Source: Clostridiales bacterium (GTDB taxonomy: Bacteria > Bacillota_A > Clostridia > Christensenellales > Aristaeellaceae). From it: a DNA stretch of 11,994 nucleotides. Position numbers and translations under genes: made by a program. This document shows, in pieces, positions 1-7,644 of this stretch. The stretch covers positions 1-11,994 of the forward strand of contig JAIKWN010000062.1 of NCBI GenBank assembly GCA_024684665.1, written 5' to 3'. Position 1 is the first letter of the stretch. The number at the start of each line of letters is the position of its first letter. The notes below the pieces were generated by a model. The model was given only the letters and a program-made list of their open reading frames with translations. It was not told the origin of the DNA and made no database searches.

Positions 1-789
1 GCCCTCGGAAGCGACGAGGACGTCATCGAGCAGGCGCTGCAGGGCGCAAACGTCGCGGTCCTGACGGACTGTGGCCGCATGGGCAACTACGTGAAGGAAA
101 TGGGCATCCTGAACGCGGCCTATTTCGCGGACAGCTACGACGAGATGGAAAAGTTCATGCAGACTGATACCTTCAAGGGCTGGACAAATCAGCTGGAGAA
201 AGAACACGGCATCGTCGTGCTGAACTTCGGCTGGTGTGACGGCTTCCGTCATTTCCTGACCAATAAGCCCATCTATTCGCCGGACGATCTGAAAGGCGTC
301 CTCATCCGCACGCCGGGTGCCGCCGTCTGGAGCAAGTCCATCGAGTCCCTGGGCGCGACCCCGGTTTCCACCGTCGGCTGGGCCGACGTTTACAACGCCG
401 TCCAGACCAAGACCATCGACGGCGCCGAGGGCCAGACCAGCGCGTCCTATCCGGCGGCACTGTACGAAGTCCTCAAGTACATGGACCAGACCGGCCACAT
501 CCTGCTGATGAACGGCATCATCGTCGGCGAGAAGTTCTGGAACACCATTCCTGAAGAGTATCAGCAGATCATCGTCGAGGAATGCGCGAAGGCCGCCGCG
601 GACGCTTCCGCCGCCGTCGCCGCGAAGGCCTCCGAGTATGAGGGCCTGATGGCCGAAAAGGGCATGACCATCATTCCGCCGGAAGAGATCGACATCGCCG
701 CTTTCCGCGCCGCCTCCGAGGCTGCGTACAATGAGCTCGGCTTCACAGAGCTGCGGGCCAAGCTTTACGAGGAGATCGGCAAGAAATAA
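1..789 (+). CDS. dctP: TRAP transporter solute-binding protein, DctP family (5' truncated)
   Basis: The extracytoplasmic receptor of a TRAP transporter captures an organic anion, often a carboxylate, and hands it to the DctQM membrane unit. The reading frame is already open at base 1, so the signal peptide and first lobe are missing; 262 residues remain. Visible family features are an LKGVLIRTPG stretch whose Arg (codon 307-309) sits where the substrate-carboxylate-binding Arg of the family lies, then LGATPVSTVGWADVYNAVQ and TIDGAEGQ, which match the usual lobe-2 motif (EvY.aLqtg..DG.E). A helical, Ala-rich C-terminal end follows. DctQ begins 19 bases after the stop and DctM follows, confirming a P-Q-M operon. 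The ligand cannot be read from this sequence. The family call is firm; only the N-terminus and substrate are unknown. Confidence 0.93.
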   Translation, partial: ALGSDEDVIEQALQGANVAVLTDCGRMGNYVKEMGILNAAYFADSYDEMEKFMQTDTFKGWTNQLEKEHGIVVLNFGWCDGFRHFLTNKPIYSPDDLKGVLIRTPGAAVWSKSIESLGATPVSTVGWADVYNAVQTKTIDGAEGQTSASYPAALYEVLKYMDQTGHILLMNGIIVGEKFWNTIPEEYQQIIVEECAKAAADASAAVAAKASEYEGLMAEKGMTIIPPEEIDIAAFRAASEAAYNELGFTELRAKLYEEIGKK

Positions 790-808
790 GACAGGGCAGG
801 ATGAGAAA

Positions 809-1318
809 ATGAATTCCGTGAAAAGGTTTTACGCCGGGTTTGTGAAGGCGGAGGAACTGCTGGCCTGCCTTCTGCTGGCCTGCATCGTCACGCTGATGTT
901 CCTGTCGGCGGTGATGAGAAAACTCGGCATGCCCCTTAACTGGGCAGGCGACACCTCCCTCCTGCTGTTCACCTGGACCTGCTTTTTCGGCGCGGACCTC
1001 GCCGTCCGCGACAAGAACCTGGTCAATGTGGATATGCTGCTGACCAGGTTCCCGAAAAAAGTCCAGAAAGTCATCCGGATCGCCTGCCAGATCGCGTCGA
1101 TGGCGCTGCTGATATCCTTCGTGCTGTACGGCGTCCCGCTCTGCATCGATTCCGTCGCGAGGAAGTTCTCCAATATGGAGCTCAGCTATTCCTGGGCGAC
1201 CGCGAGCGTGCCGGCCGGAAGCGCCCTCCTGACGATAACGATGGCGATCAACCTGGTCAAGATGTTCCGCTCGGAAGACGGCACGTACGGGAAGCAGGGA
1301 GGGAATGAGATATGCTAG
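809..1318 (+). CDS. dctQ: TRAP transporter small permease subunit, DctQ family
   Basis: The small membrane subunit of the TRAP transporter supports the large DctM permease and helps dock the binding protein. The product is 169 residues, normal for the family, with about four hydrophobic segments (roughly residues 15-40, 48-65, 87-110 and 130-150). The WAGDTSLLLFTWTCFFGADLAVRD stretch is split here into two recognisable parts: a membrane segment ending in FFGA, then a charged LAVRD turn typical of DctQ. I chose ATG 809 because the hydrophobic N-terminus begins right after MNSVKRF and a GGGCAGGA ribosome site lies about 8 bases upstream. A longer in-frame start at 731 would lie inside dctP. The 3' end overlaps dctM by 7 bases, which suggests translational coupling. 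Confidence 0.92.
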   Translation: MNSVKRFYAGFVKAEELLACLLLACIVTLMFLSAVMRKLGMPLNWAGDTSLLLFTWTCFFGADLAVRDKNLVNVDMLLTRFPKKVQKVIRIACQIASMALLISFVLYGVPLCIDSVARKFSNMELSYSWATASVPAGSALLTITMAINLVKMFRSEDGTYGKQGGNEIC

Positions 1319-2592
1319 CGGTCATCATCGTATTCCTCGTCCTGCTGATCATCGGCATGCCCGTCGCGTTCGCCATCGGGCTCGCGGGCGCGTTGTTCTT
1401 CATCATCAGCCCCTTCGTGCCGTACAGCATCGCCGTTCAGAAGGTGGTTTCGTCGACCCAGTCGCTGAACATGCTTTCGATCCCCCTGTTCATTTTCGCG
1501 GGCAACCTGATGAATGAAACGGGGATCACGAAGAAGCTGATCCAGCTGTCCGATACGCTGGTCGGCCATCTGCCCGGGCATCTCGGACAGATCAGCTGCG
1601 TGCTTTCGACGCTGATGGGCGGCGTATCCGGCTCCGCGAATGCGGACGCCGCGATGGAATGCCGCGTCCTCGGCCCGGACATGATCCGGTCGGGGTATTC
1701 CCGCGGCTGGAGCGCCGCGATCAACGGCGTGTCTTCGCTGATCGTCGCGACCATCCCCCCGAGTATGGGCCTCATCATCTACGGTTCGGTTGGCGACGTG
1801 TCCATCGGCAAGCTGTTCATCGGCGGCCTTCTCCCCGGCATCCTCATGTGCGCCTGCATGATGACGGCGGTGCACCTCTCGGCGAAGAAGAGAGGCTACC
1901 GCCCCGCCAGGACCACCCGGCCCACGGCGAAGGAAGTCGGCAAAGCGCTGCTGGACAGCGTCTGGGCGCTGATGTTCCCGCTGATCCTGATCGTCGGCAT
2001 CCGGATGGGCATCATGACGCCCTCCGAGTCCGGCGCGTTCGCGGCGTTCTACGCGCTGTTCATCGGCTTCTTCGTCTATAAGGAGCTGGACGGAAAGCGC
2101 CTGCTGAAGTGCCTGAAAGGCAGCGTCCGCGACATCGGCGTCATCATGCTGATCGTCATGATCTCGAACATCTTTGGCTACGGCATCACCTACGAGAACA
2201 TCCCGAGGAAGCTCGCCGTCCTGCTCGTCGGCCTGACGAACAACCGGTACATCATGCTCCTGCTGATTATCGCCCTCCTGACGTTTGCGGGCATGTTTGT
2301 GGAGACGACGGTCGTGGCGCTCCTGATGACGCCCATCCTGCTCCCGGTCGTGAAGAGCGTGGGCGTCGATCCGGTGCACTTCGGCGTCCTGATGATGACG
2401 GTCGTGACTGGAGGCATCATGACGCCGCCCGTTGGCATCGCGCTGTATACGACGTCCGAAATTATGGAGTGCAAGCCGCAGGAAACGGCGAGGGAAGCCA
2501 TCCCCTTCTACGTCGCGATGCTGTTCGTGATTCTCGTCATCGCCTTCGTTCCCCAGGTTACGATGCTTCTGCCAAACCTGGTCTTCAAATGA
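1312..2592 (+). CDS. dctM: TRAP transporter large permease subunit, DctM family
   Basis: The large permease carries out ion-coupled uptake of the substrate delivered by DctP. The protein is 426 residues, the usual length of an unfused DctM, and is hydrophobic nearly throughout, with about a dozen membrane segments. Typical family stretches are visible: IPLFIFAGNLMNETGI near residue 60, LMGGVSGSANADAA near 102, ATIPPSMGLIIYGSV near 146, MTPSESGAFAAFYAL near 233 and GGIMTPPVGIALYTTSEI near 366. An AGGGAGGG ribosome site lies 8 bases before the ATG, and the gene overlaps dctQ by 7 bases. The reverse frame aligned with its codons has no stop, meaning no TTA, CTA or TCA codons are used. Q and M are separate here, unlike fused SiaQM-type systems. 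Confidence 0.95.
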   Translation: MLAVIIVFLVLLIIGMPVAFAIGLAGALFFIISPFVPYSIAVQKVVSSTQSLNMLSIPLFIFAGNLMNETGITKKLIQLSDTLVGHLPGHLGQISCVLSTLMGGVSGSANADAAMECRVLGPDMIRSGYSRGWSAAINGVSSLIVATIPPSMGLIIYGSVGDVSIGKLFIGGLLPGILMCACMMTAVHLSAKKRGYRPARTTRPTAKEVGKALLDSVWALMFPLILIVGIRMGIMTPSESGAFAAFYALFIGFFVYKELDGKRLLKCLKGSVRDIGVIMLIVMISNIFGYGITYENIPRKLAVLLVGLTNNRYIMLLLIIALLTFAGMFVETTVVALLMTPILLPVVKSVGVDPVHFGVLMMTVVTGGIMTPPVGIALYTTSEIMECKPQETAREAIPFYVAMLFVILVIAFVPQVTMLLPNLVFK

Positions 2593-2636
2593 GGCGGTCC
2601 GGAAAGGAAACGCATACGCTTCGAGTCTTGAAACCG

Positions 2637-2671
2637 AAAAACGGACAGATCCGGCTCTCCGGGTCTGTCCG
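2637..2671 (-). terminator. Intrinsic-terminator-like hairpin oriented for the minus strand
   Basis: Bases 2642-2654 pair with 2659-2671 in a 13-bp stem (one G-T wobble at 2650/2663) around a CTCT loop. On the + strand the stem is followed by CTGCGTATAC with no T-run, so it is a poor + strand intrinsic terminator. Read on the minus strand, the stem is followed at once by five Ts (2641-2637), the classic intrinsic form. It sits 49 bases after the dctM stop and before the tmcAL promoter. It could still mark or stabilise the 3' end of the TRAP transcript as a plain hairpin. The structure is seen directly; the function is inferred. Confidence 0.6.
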
Positions 2672-2736
2672 CTGCGTATACGGGGATGCGTCACGAAAGG
2701 GATTCCGGAAGCGGCCGCCGGGCGGCATTCCCGCTC

Positions 2737-2765
2737 TTGACAGCGCGGCCCGATTGGCATACATT
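2737..2765 (+). promoter_or_regulatory. Predicted sigma-A promoter for tmcAL
   Basis: A consensus TTGACA (2737-2742) is separated by exactly 17 bases from TACATT (2760-2765, 4 of 6 matches to TATAAT). Transcription would start near 2772, leaving a leader of about 43 bases before the GTG start of tmcAL. It lies downstream of the hairpin at 2642-2671, so tmcAL appears to be a transcription unit separate from the TRAP operon. Confidence 0.65.
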
Positions 2766-2814
2766 TCTGACTGACAGAATACGGGAGGGATCGCAGGAAA
2801 GGGGGAAACTTGCC

Positions 2815-4032
2815 GTGAAGGTCGTCGGCGTCGTTGCGGAATACAACCCCTTTCACGCAGGACACGCGCATCACCTTTCGGAAGCGAAGCGGCGGAGCGG
2901 CGCGGAATACGCCGTCGCCATCATGAGCGGCGCCGTGACCCAGCGCGGGACCTTCGCGCGGCACGACCTTTCCCTCCGCGCGGAGATGGCCCTGAAGGGC
3001 GGCGCGGACGCGGTATTCCTGCTCCCCGCCCGCTTTTCCTGCGCGCCTGCACCGGACTTCGCCCGGGGCGGCGTTTCCCTGCTCGCGGCGACGGGCGTCG
3101 TGACGCATCTCTCCTTCGGCTGCGAAAAAGAAGCGCTGCCCCTGCTTTTGCCGCTTTCCCGCCTGCTTGCGGAGGAACCGCCGGCCTTTACCGCCGCCCT
3201 CCGGAGGAACCTCGATACGGGCTGCTCCTTTCCGAAGGCGAGGGCGCTGGCGTGTGAGGAAGCGCTGGGACTTCCCGGTCTTTCGAAACGAATGGAAAGC
3301 CCGAACCTGACCCTGGCGCTCGAATACCTGCGCGCCCTCCCGGAGGGTATCGTTCCCGTTCCTGTCGGGCGGAGCGGCGCGGAATATACGGAGGCGGAAC
3401 TGACCGCGCCGGATGCCGGGTTTCCGTCCGCCTTAGCTATCCGCCGTGCGCTTTCGGAGTGGCAGCAGGATACGGTGGAAGGGGAAGTGGCGCTCCGCGC
3501 GGCTCTGCCCTGCGCCGATCTGGTCTTCGCCGCGGAGGAGGCGGGCGCGGTCCATGAGGAGGAGGCGCTGACCCCGGTGCTCCTTTACCTCCTGCGCATG
3601 GCGGACCGGAGAAACCTCTCGCAGATTTGCGGAATGGAGGAGGGACTTGAGGCACGCTTTCTAGAGGCTGCGCGGCAGGCCGGAACGCGGGAGGAGCTCT
3701 TGTCCCTCGTAAAGACGAAGCGGTATACCCATGCGCGCCTATCCCGCGCTGCGACAAACGTTCTGCTCGACGTTACGAAGGAATTTGCGGCTGCGAACCC
3801 GTCGCCGTCGTATCTCCGCCTTCTCGGTTTCCGGGAGGCGGCGCGGCCGCTGATGCATGAGATCCGCCGGCGGGCCTCCCTGCCCATCATTGCGAAATGC
3901 GCGGATTATAAAGCTTCCGATCCCCTGTTCGCCCTCGACTCGCGCGCCCGGGATCTATGGGCCCTGGGCGCGAAAAATCCCGCTGAGCGGGCGGCAGGGG
4001 CGGACTTTTTGCAGAGACTGGTCGTCGGATAA
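2815..4032 (+). CDS. tmcAL: tRNA(Met) cytidine acetate ligase (TmcAL, YlbM family)
   Basis: TmcAL makes N4-acetylcytidine at the wobble C34 of elongator tRNA(Met). It activates acetate with ATP to acetyl-AMP and transfers the acetyl group; the B. subtilis enzyme is YlbM. The product is 405 residues, close to the usual 390-415. The nucleotidyltransferase signature is at the N-terminus: AEYNPFH then AGH gives HxGH at H14-H17, followed by IMSG and TQRG near residues 36-45. Further family matches are PNLTLALEYLRAL, the KTKRYTHARLSRA helix and YLRLLGF. The start is GTG 2815, giving the canonical MKVVG-type N-terminus, with a GGGGG ribosome site 9 bases upstream. An in-frame ATG at 2686 would add a stretch overlapping the promoter and is rejected. 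The gene has its own promoter, and azlC follows after 59 bases. Confidence 0.93.
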   Translation: MKVVGVVAEYNPFHAGHAHHLSEAKRRSGAEYAVAIMSGAVTQRGTFARHDLSLRAEMALKGGADAVFLLPARFSCAPAPDFARGGVSLLAATGVVTHLSFGCEKEALPLLLPLSRLLAEEPPAFTAALRRNLDTGCSFPKARALACEEALGLPGLSKRMESPNLTLALEYLRALPEGIVPVPVGRSGAEYTEAELTAPDAGFPSALAIRRALSEWQQDTVEGEVALRAALPCADLVFAAEEAGAVHEEEALTPVLLYLLRMADRRNLSQICGMEEGLEARFLEAARQAGTREELLSLVKTKRYTHARLSRAATNVLLDVTKEFAAANPSPSYLRLLGFREAARPLMHEIRRRASLPIIAKCADYKASDPLFALDSRARDLWALGAKNPAERAAGADFLQRLVVG

Positions 4033-4091
4033 CCGGTTCGTGGAAAGCAATTTCCTTTTGGGAAAGCGAAATATTGCGAGCGGAGGAGACG

Positions 4092-4787
4092 ATGAAAGAG
4101 TTCCGGTTTGCGCTCCGGAATACAATTCCGATTTTCTTCACGTATCTGTTTATAGGAATTGCCTTCGGCGTTCTGATGAGCGATGCGGGGTACAGTGTGC
4201 TGCTCACGGCGGCTTCCAGTTTTTTTATCTATGCCGGATCGATGCAGCTTGCCATGGTTCCCATGATGACGTCCGGCGCCTCCCTTTTTTCTCTCGCGTG
4301 CATGGCGTTTTTCATCAATGCGAGACACATCTTTTACGGCATCGGTTTTATTGAAAAGTTCCGCAGGATGGGATGGCGGCATCCCTATATGATCCTCACC
4401 TTGACCGATGAAACCTATTCCGTTCTCTGCTCTGTAAAGTATGACGCGGATCTCGATGAAGACAAGGCTGCTTTTCTGATTGCCATGCTCAATCACCTTT
4501 ATTGGGTGTTTGGCAGTTTTGTCGGGGCATGTGCTGGACATTTCCTGCAGTTTGATATGCGGGGAATCGAGTTCTCCGCAACCGCGTTTTTCCTTATCGT
4601 GGTAGTGAACCAGTGGCGGCAGTACCGCACCCGGCTTCCTTTCCTGACTGCCGCCGTATGCGCCTTGGGCTTTTATCTGCTGCTAGGAAAGGAGCGCTTC
4701 TTGATCCCGGCTCTTGTTTCCTGCTTGGCGGCGCTGCTTATGCTCCGAGAGCCGGTTGAGCGGAAGGAGGGTGCGGCTGATGAATGA
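4092..4787 (+). CDS. azlC: Branched-chain amino acid exporter large subunit, AzlC family
   Basis: AzlC with AzlD forms a branched-chain amino acid exporter in the cytoplasmic membrane; in B. subtilis the pair gives 4-azaleucine resistance. The product is 231 residues with several hydrophobic segments. Family landmarks are IPIFFTYLFIGIAFGVL near the N-terminus, FFIYAGSMQLAM near residue 45, FFINARHIFYGI near 75, and LTDETYSV near 104, where the NxRH and TDE motifs are typical of AzlC. Start ATG 4092 has GGAGG 5 bases upstream; a TTG at 4074 has no such support. Only 59 bases separate it from tmcAL, with no clear terminator. One sampled 60-base row (4201-4260) has 31 G+C, against 38 for a kinase row (9601-9660), so this region looks less GC-rich. 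It overlaps azlD by 8 bases. The substrate is inferred from the family. Confidence 0.92.
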   Translation: MKEFRFALRNTIPIFFTYLFIGIAFGVLMSDAGYSVLLTAASSFFIYAGSMQLAMVPMMTSGASLFSLACMAFFINARHIFYGIGFIEKFRRMGWRHPYMILTLTDETYSVLCSVKYDADLDEDKAAFLIAMLNHLYWVFGSFVGACAGHFLQFDMRGIEFSATAFFLIVVVNQWRQYRTRLPFLTAAVCALGFYLLLGKERFLIPALVSCLAALLMLREPVERKEGAADE

Positions 4788-5103
4788 TGCGATGTATTCT
4801 GCCGCTGTTATAGGCGTCGTTGCCATCATTACCTGGGCCCTCCGCGCTTTTCCTTTTTTTCTCTTCGGCAGGAAACCCCTGCCAAAGGTGATTCTTTATC
4901 TCGGAAAAGCCCTTCCGCCCGCCATTATGACCGTACTTGTGATTTACTGCCTTCGGGATACCGCTTTTTATCAGCCCCCGTACGGCATACCGGAAATGAT
5001 CGCGTGCATCCTGGTGATCGCGCTCCAGATGGCGAGGAACAATATGTACCTGTCGATCATTGCCGGCACGGTCTGCTATATGATCCTGATCCGCGTTTTG
5101 TGA
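4780..5103 (+). CDS. azlD: Branched-chain amino acid exporter small subunit, AzlD family
   Basis: This is the small membrane partner of AzlC. It has 107 residues, the normal AzlD size, with about four hydrophobic segments: residues 5-20, 38-54, 65-85 and 88-105. Recognisable family pieces are ITWALRAFPFFLF near residue 16, LGKALPPAIMTVLVIYCL near 40 (the LPPAiM motif is characteristic) and a C-terminal IIAGTVCYM. Start ATG 4780 has AAGGAGG (4764-4770) 9 bases upstream and lies inside the end of azlC, in another frame. That 8-base overlap suggests coupled translation of the two subunits in matched amounts. Confidence 0.9.
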   Translation: MNDAMYSAAVIGVVAIITWALRAFPFFLFGRKPLPKVILYLGKALPPAIMTVLVIYCLRDTAFYQPPYGIPEMIACILVIALQMARNNMYLSIIAGTVCYMILIRVL

Positions 5104-5161
5104 CGTCCGAAGCGAATTGAAATTATGAAGGACAATCGGAAGATAACCGGAGGACAGTCGT

Positions 5162-6472
5162 ATGAAAAAGAAACTCGTTTTCCTTCTGGCGGCCGTAGTT
5201 CTGCTGGTCTTCCCGCTCCTTGCTGCGGCAGAGCGGGACGGGGTCGGATCCCCTTATGTCTTGGATAAGGTGGTGATCCTCAGTCGCCACACCATCCGTT
5301 CTCCAATGTCCGGAAGCGGTTCACTGCTGGATGAGATCACGCCGCACGACTGGTTCCGCTGGACTTCCGATCCCAGCGAGTTGTCCCTGCGTGGGGGCGT
5401 GCTGGAGACGAACATGGGCCAGTACTTCCGCCTTTGGCTGGAAGACGCCGGGCTGATCCCCAAAAACTGGCAGCCGGAGGAAGGCGAGGTGCGGTTCTAT
5501 GCAAACGCCAAGCAGCGCACCCTGGCGACGGCGCGGTTTTTTTCGGCGGGCTTGCTTCCAGTCTGCGCGGTGCCCGTCGAAAGCCACGCGCCATATGACA
5601 CGATGGACGATACCTTTACCCCGAAGATCCGCTATTATTCCGAAGAATACAGGGAAGCGGCCCTTGATGAAATTGCCGCCATGGACGGGGAGAAGGGGAT
5701 CGCGGATTGCAGCGAACGGCTGAGGGACGCCGTCTCCCTCCTGATGGACGTGACGGATATGAAGGAAAGCGAAGCGTACCGGGCCGGGAAATACGGCGAT
5801 CTCCTGGAAGACGAAACTACTGTCATCCTGCTCCCAGACAGGGAACCCGGCATGAAGGGGCCCCTGCGCACCGCGACCTCCGTGGCCGACGCGCTTGTAT
5901 TGCAGTATTACGAGGAGCCGGACGCGCTGAAGGCCGCGTTCGGCCACGAACTGACGCGGGAGGACTGGTATGCCCTCTGCGGCATTGTGGAGACCTATCT
6001 GGGAATGCTGTATTCCTCTCCGCTCGTCTCCGTCAACGCGGCTTATCCGCTCCTGTGCGAACTGAAGAGCGAGCTGGAACAGGAAGGACGGATATTCACT
6101 TTCCTCTGCGGGCACGATTCCAATCTGGTCAGCGTGCTCTCCGCCCTGGGCGCGGAAGAGTACGAACTGCACGGCACGCTGGAGAGCAGTGCTCCCATCG
6201 GCGCGAAGCTGACCTTCGAGCGGTACCTGGATGCGGACGGCGCGACTTGGTACGCGGTGAACCTCGTGTACCAGAGCACGGAGCAGCTACGGCAGAACGC
6301 CCTCCTGTCTCTCGAAAATCCGCCCATGAAAGCAGCGCTCCGTTTCCAGGGCGCAACGGCTAACCCGGACGGGTTGATTTCCGAAGCGGACCTGCTGGAA
6401 TGTTTCCGAAAGGCCATCGACATGTTCGACGCACTGCCGGAAGAATATGACGACCTGGAGGCTGCCGCGTGA
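5162..6472 (+). CDS. Secreted histidine-type acid phosphatase (HAP, branch 2)
   Basis: A predicted exported phosphomonoesterase that works through a phosphohistidine intermediate, in the superfamily of glucose-1-phosphatase (Agp) and AppA phytase. It has 436 residues. Residues 1-23 form a signal peptide (KKK, hydrophobic core, LLAAA). The nucleophile motif is RHTIRSP, with R42, H43 and R46. A conserved middle stretch, ANAKQRTLATARFFSAG (about residues 115-131), resembles the Agp kind. The acid/base HD pair is H318-D319 in CGHDSNL. All catalytic residues are present, but the usual Gly after the nucleophile His is Thr. No lipobox or sortase motif is visible, so the protein is probably released or held non-covalently. 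GGAGGA lies 7 bases before the ATG. The gene starts 58 bases after azlD and may be in the same transcript. The substrate (sugar phosphate, phytate or other) cannot be decided. Confidence 0.87.
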   Translation: MKKKLVFLLAAVVLLVFPLLAAAERDGVGSPYVLDKVVILSRHTIRSPMSGSGSLLDEITPHDWFRWTSDPSELSLRGGVLETNMGQYFRLWLEDAGLIPKNWQPEEGEVRFYANAKQRTLATARFFSAGLLPVCAVPVESHAPYDTMDDTFTPKIRYYSEEYREAALDEIAAMDGEKGIADCSERLRDAVSLLMDVTDMKESEAYRAGKYGDLLEDETTVILLPDREPGMKGPLRTATSVADALVLQYYEEPDALKAAFGHELTREDWYALCGIVETYLGMLYSSPLVSVNAAYPLLCELKSELEQEGRIFTFLCGHDSNLVSVLSALGAEEYELHGTLESSAPIGAKLTFERYLDADGATWYAVNLVYQSTEQLRQNALLSLENPPMKAALRFQGATANPDGLISEADLLECFRKAIDMFDALPEEYDDLEAAA

Positions 6473-6574
6473 CTTTAACCTATGCGAGGGATTCGAAACC
6501 CCGGTTCTATGCTGCTATTTCCCATCGGCAGCTGTTCCGGCTCAAAAAAGGAAGCCAAAGGAGGTAGCGGGAGA

Positions 6575-7144
6575 ATGATACTCGAGAAAATCACCGAAAA
6601 TAATCTTCAATATGCTGTAAAGATCCAGGAAGAACTCTTCCCGGAAATAAGCGCAAGAGCGAACTATGAAGAATCCGTTGCGGGTGTCAGCGGTTACGAG
6701 TATTTTCTGGTTTACGAAGGCGGAGCCTGTGTTGGCGTCACGGGACTTTACTCCCTTCCGGAGGATCCCGACAGCGCTTGGCTCGGGTGGTTCGGTATCC
6801 GGGAAGGCCACCGGAGGAAGCATCTCGGCTCGGCGGTTCTGAAAAAGTTCGAGGAAATGGCGGCCGCCAAAGGATACCGGTTCGTGCGGCTCTATACGGA
6901 TGCCGTGGATAATGATGCGGCTATCGCCTTTTACAAGGCGAACGGCTATACCTGCGAACCCTATGAGAACGCGGAAGACCCCGCCTGCAGGAAGATCCGG
7001 CTCCTGATTTTTTCAAAGCCTCTCGCTTCGGAAGAACTCGTTGAGCTCGTTCCCTGGAACAGCAGGAATATCCATTTCACGGAGCAGGTCGCGAAGCAGG
7101 AAAAGTATAATACGCATCCGGAAAAGGAGGAGCGGAAACTGTGA
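6575..7144 (+). CDS. GNAT-family N-acetyltransferase
   Basis: A predicted acetyl-CoA-dependent acetyltransferase of 189 residues; the acceptor is unknown. The GNAT core is clear: WLGWFGIREGHRRKH carries the beta-4 strand and pyrophosphate loop (R80 to S86, RRKHLGS, with His where many members have the first Gly), followed by the helix SAVLKKFEEMAAAKGY, the strand FVRLYTDA and the late signature AIAFYKANGY. About 40 residues follow the core, ending in a charged tail; this part matches nothing I recognise. Start ATG 6575 has AAAGGAGG (6557-6564) 10 bases upstream; the earlier in-frame ATG at 6482 has no ribosome site. The stop overlaps the GTG start of the HD gene by 4 bases. The 102 bases before it show no strong promoter or terminator. 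Confidence 0.85.
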   Translation: MILEKITENNLQYAVKIQEELFPEISARANYEESVAGVSGYEYFLVYEGGACVGVTGLYSLPEDPDSAWLGWFGIREGHRRKHLGSAVLKKFEEMAAAKGYRFVRLYTDAVDNDAAIAFYKANGYTCEPYENAEDPACRKIRLLIFSKPLASEELVELVPWNSRNIHFTEQVAKQEKYNTHPEKEERKL

Positions 7145-7638
7145 CGATCCCGGAGATTATGGAGAAAATGATCGCCTTTTCGGAAGGTAACGTCCACGAT
7201 ATCGACCACCTGATCCGCGTATGGACCTACGCGAAGACCATCGGCGAACTGGAGGGCCTGGACCGGGAAACGCAGTTCATCCTGGAGGCCGCCGCCGTCA
7301 CGCACGACATCGCATGCCCGCTCTGCCGGAAGAAATACGGCAACACGGACGGAAAACATCAGGAAAAAGAAGGAGAGCCGATGGTCCGGGAATTCCTGGT
7401 GGACGCGGGAATCCCGAAGGATCAGCTGGACCGGATCGCCTTTCTGGTCGGGCATCACCACACGTTTTCCGCCATCGATGGAATGGATTACCAGATCCTG
7501 GTGGAGGCGGATTACCTCGCCAACGCGACGGAAAACGGGTACAGCCGGGAGAACGCGGCGAATTTCATGAAGAAAATCATGAGGACGGAAAGCGGGAAGC
7601 GGATTCTGCAATCGATTTATGGCGCAGATCGTCCGTGA
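7141..7638 (+). CDS. HD-domain phosphohydrolase
   Basis: A small stand-alone HD hydrolase of 165 residues, presumably a metal-dependent phosphatase or nucleotidase; its substrate is unknown. The metal ligands are visible in order: H23 (HDIDH), H55-D56 (VTHDIACP) and D124 (VEADYL), with an extra His cluster at 105-107 (GHHHTF). The KYGN...GKHQEKEG segment and YQILVEADYLAN are typical of a clostridial HD family. A Cys pair, C59-P-L-C62, lies directly after the HD motif. The start is GTG 7141 within the GTGA overlap with the GNAT gene, with AAGGAGG at 7124-7130. The pair is therefore almost certainly co-translated. No terminator follows before the kinase gene. Confidence 0.86.
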   Translation: MTIPEIMEKMIAFSEGNVHDIDHLIRVWTYAKTIGELEGLDRETQFILEAAAVTHDIACPLCRKKYGNTDGKHQEKEGEPMVREFLVDAGIPKDQLDRIAFLVGHHHTFSAIDGMDYQILVEADYLANATENGYSRENAANFMKKIMRTESGKRILQSIYGADRP

Positions 7639-7644
7639 TGGATG

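Noticed and set aside
2686..2814. An N-terminal extension of tmcAL from ATG 2686
   Set aside because: The extension would cover a good promoter (2737-2765) and does not resemble the family N-terminus. GTG 2815 gives the canonical start with a ribosome site.
1315..3108. A 597-codon minus-strand open frame over dctM, the intergenic gap and the start of tmcAL
   Set aside because: It is codon-aligned with dctM and tmcAL and is another shadow of GC-rich codon use. It crosses two unrelated genes and a promoter and shows no domain.
5117..5147. A possible promoter before the phosphatase gene (TTGAAA at 5117, GATAAC at 5142)
   Set aside because: The spacer is 19 bases and the -10 match is poor; co-transcription with azlCD is as likely.
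5321..6172. A 283-codon minus-strand open frame inside the phosphatase gene
   Set aside because: It is aligned with the phosphatase codons, the composition is typical of an antisense shadow, and there is no start context. The + strand gene has signal peptide and catalytic motifs.
6492..6521. A possible promoter before the GNAT gene (TTCGAA and TATTTC)
   Set aside because: Only about half of each hexamer matches, with an 18-base spacer. This is within chance for a 102-base gap.
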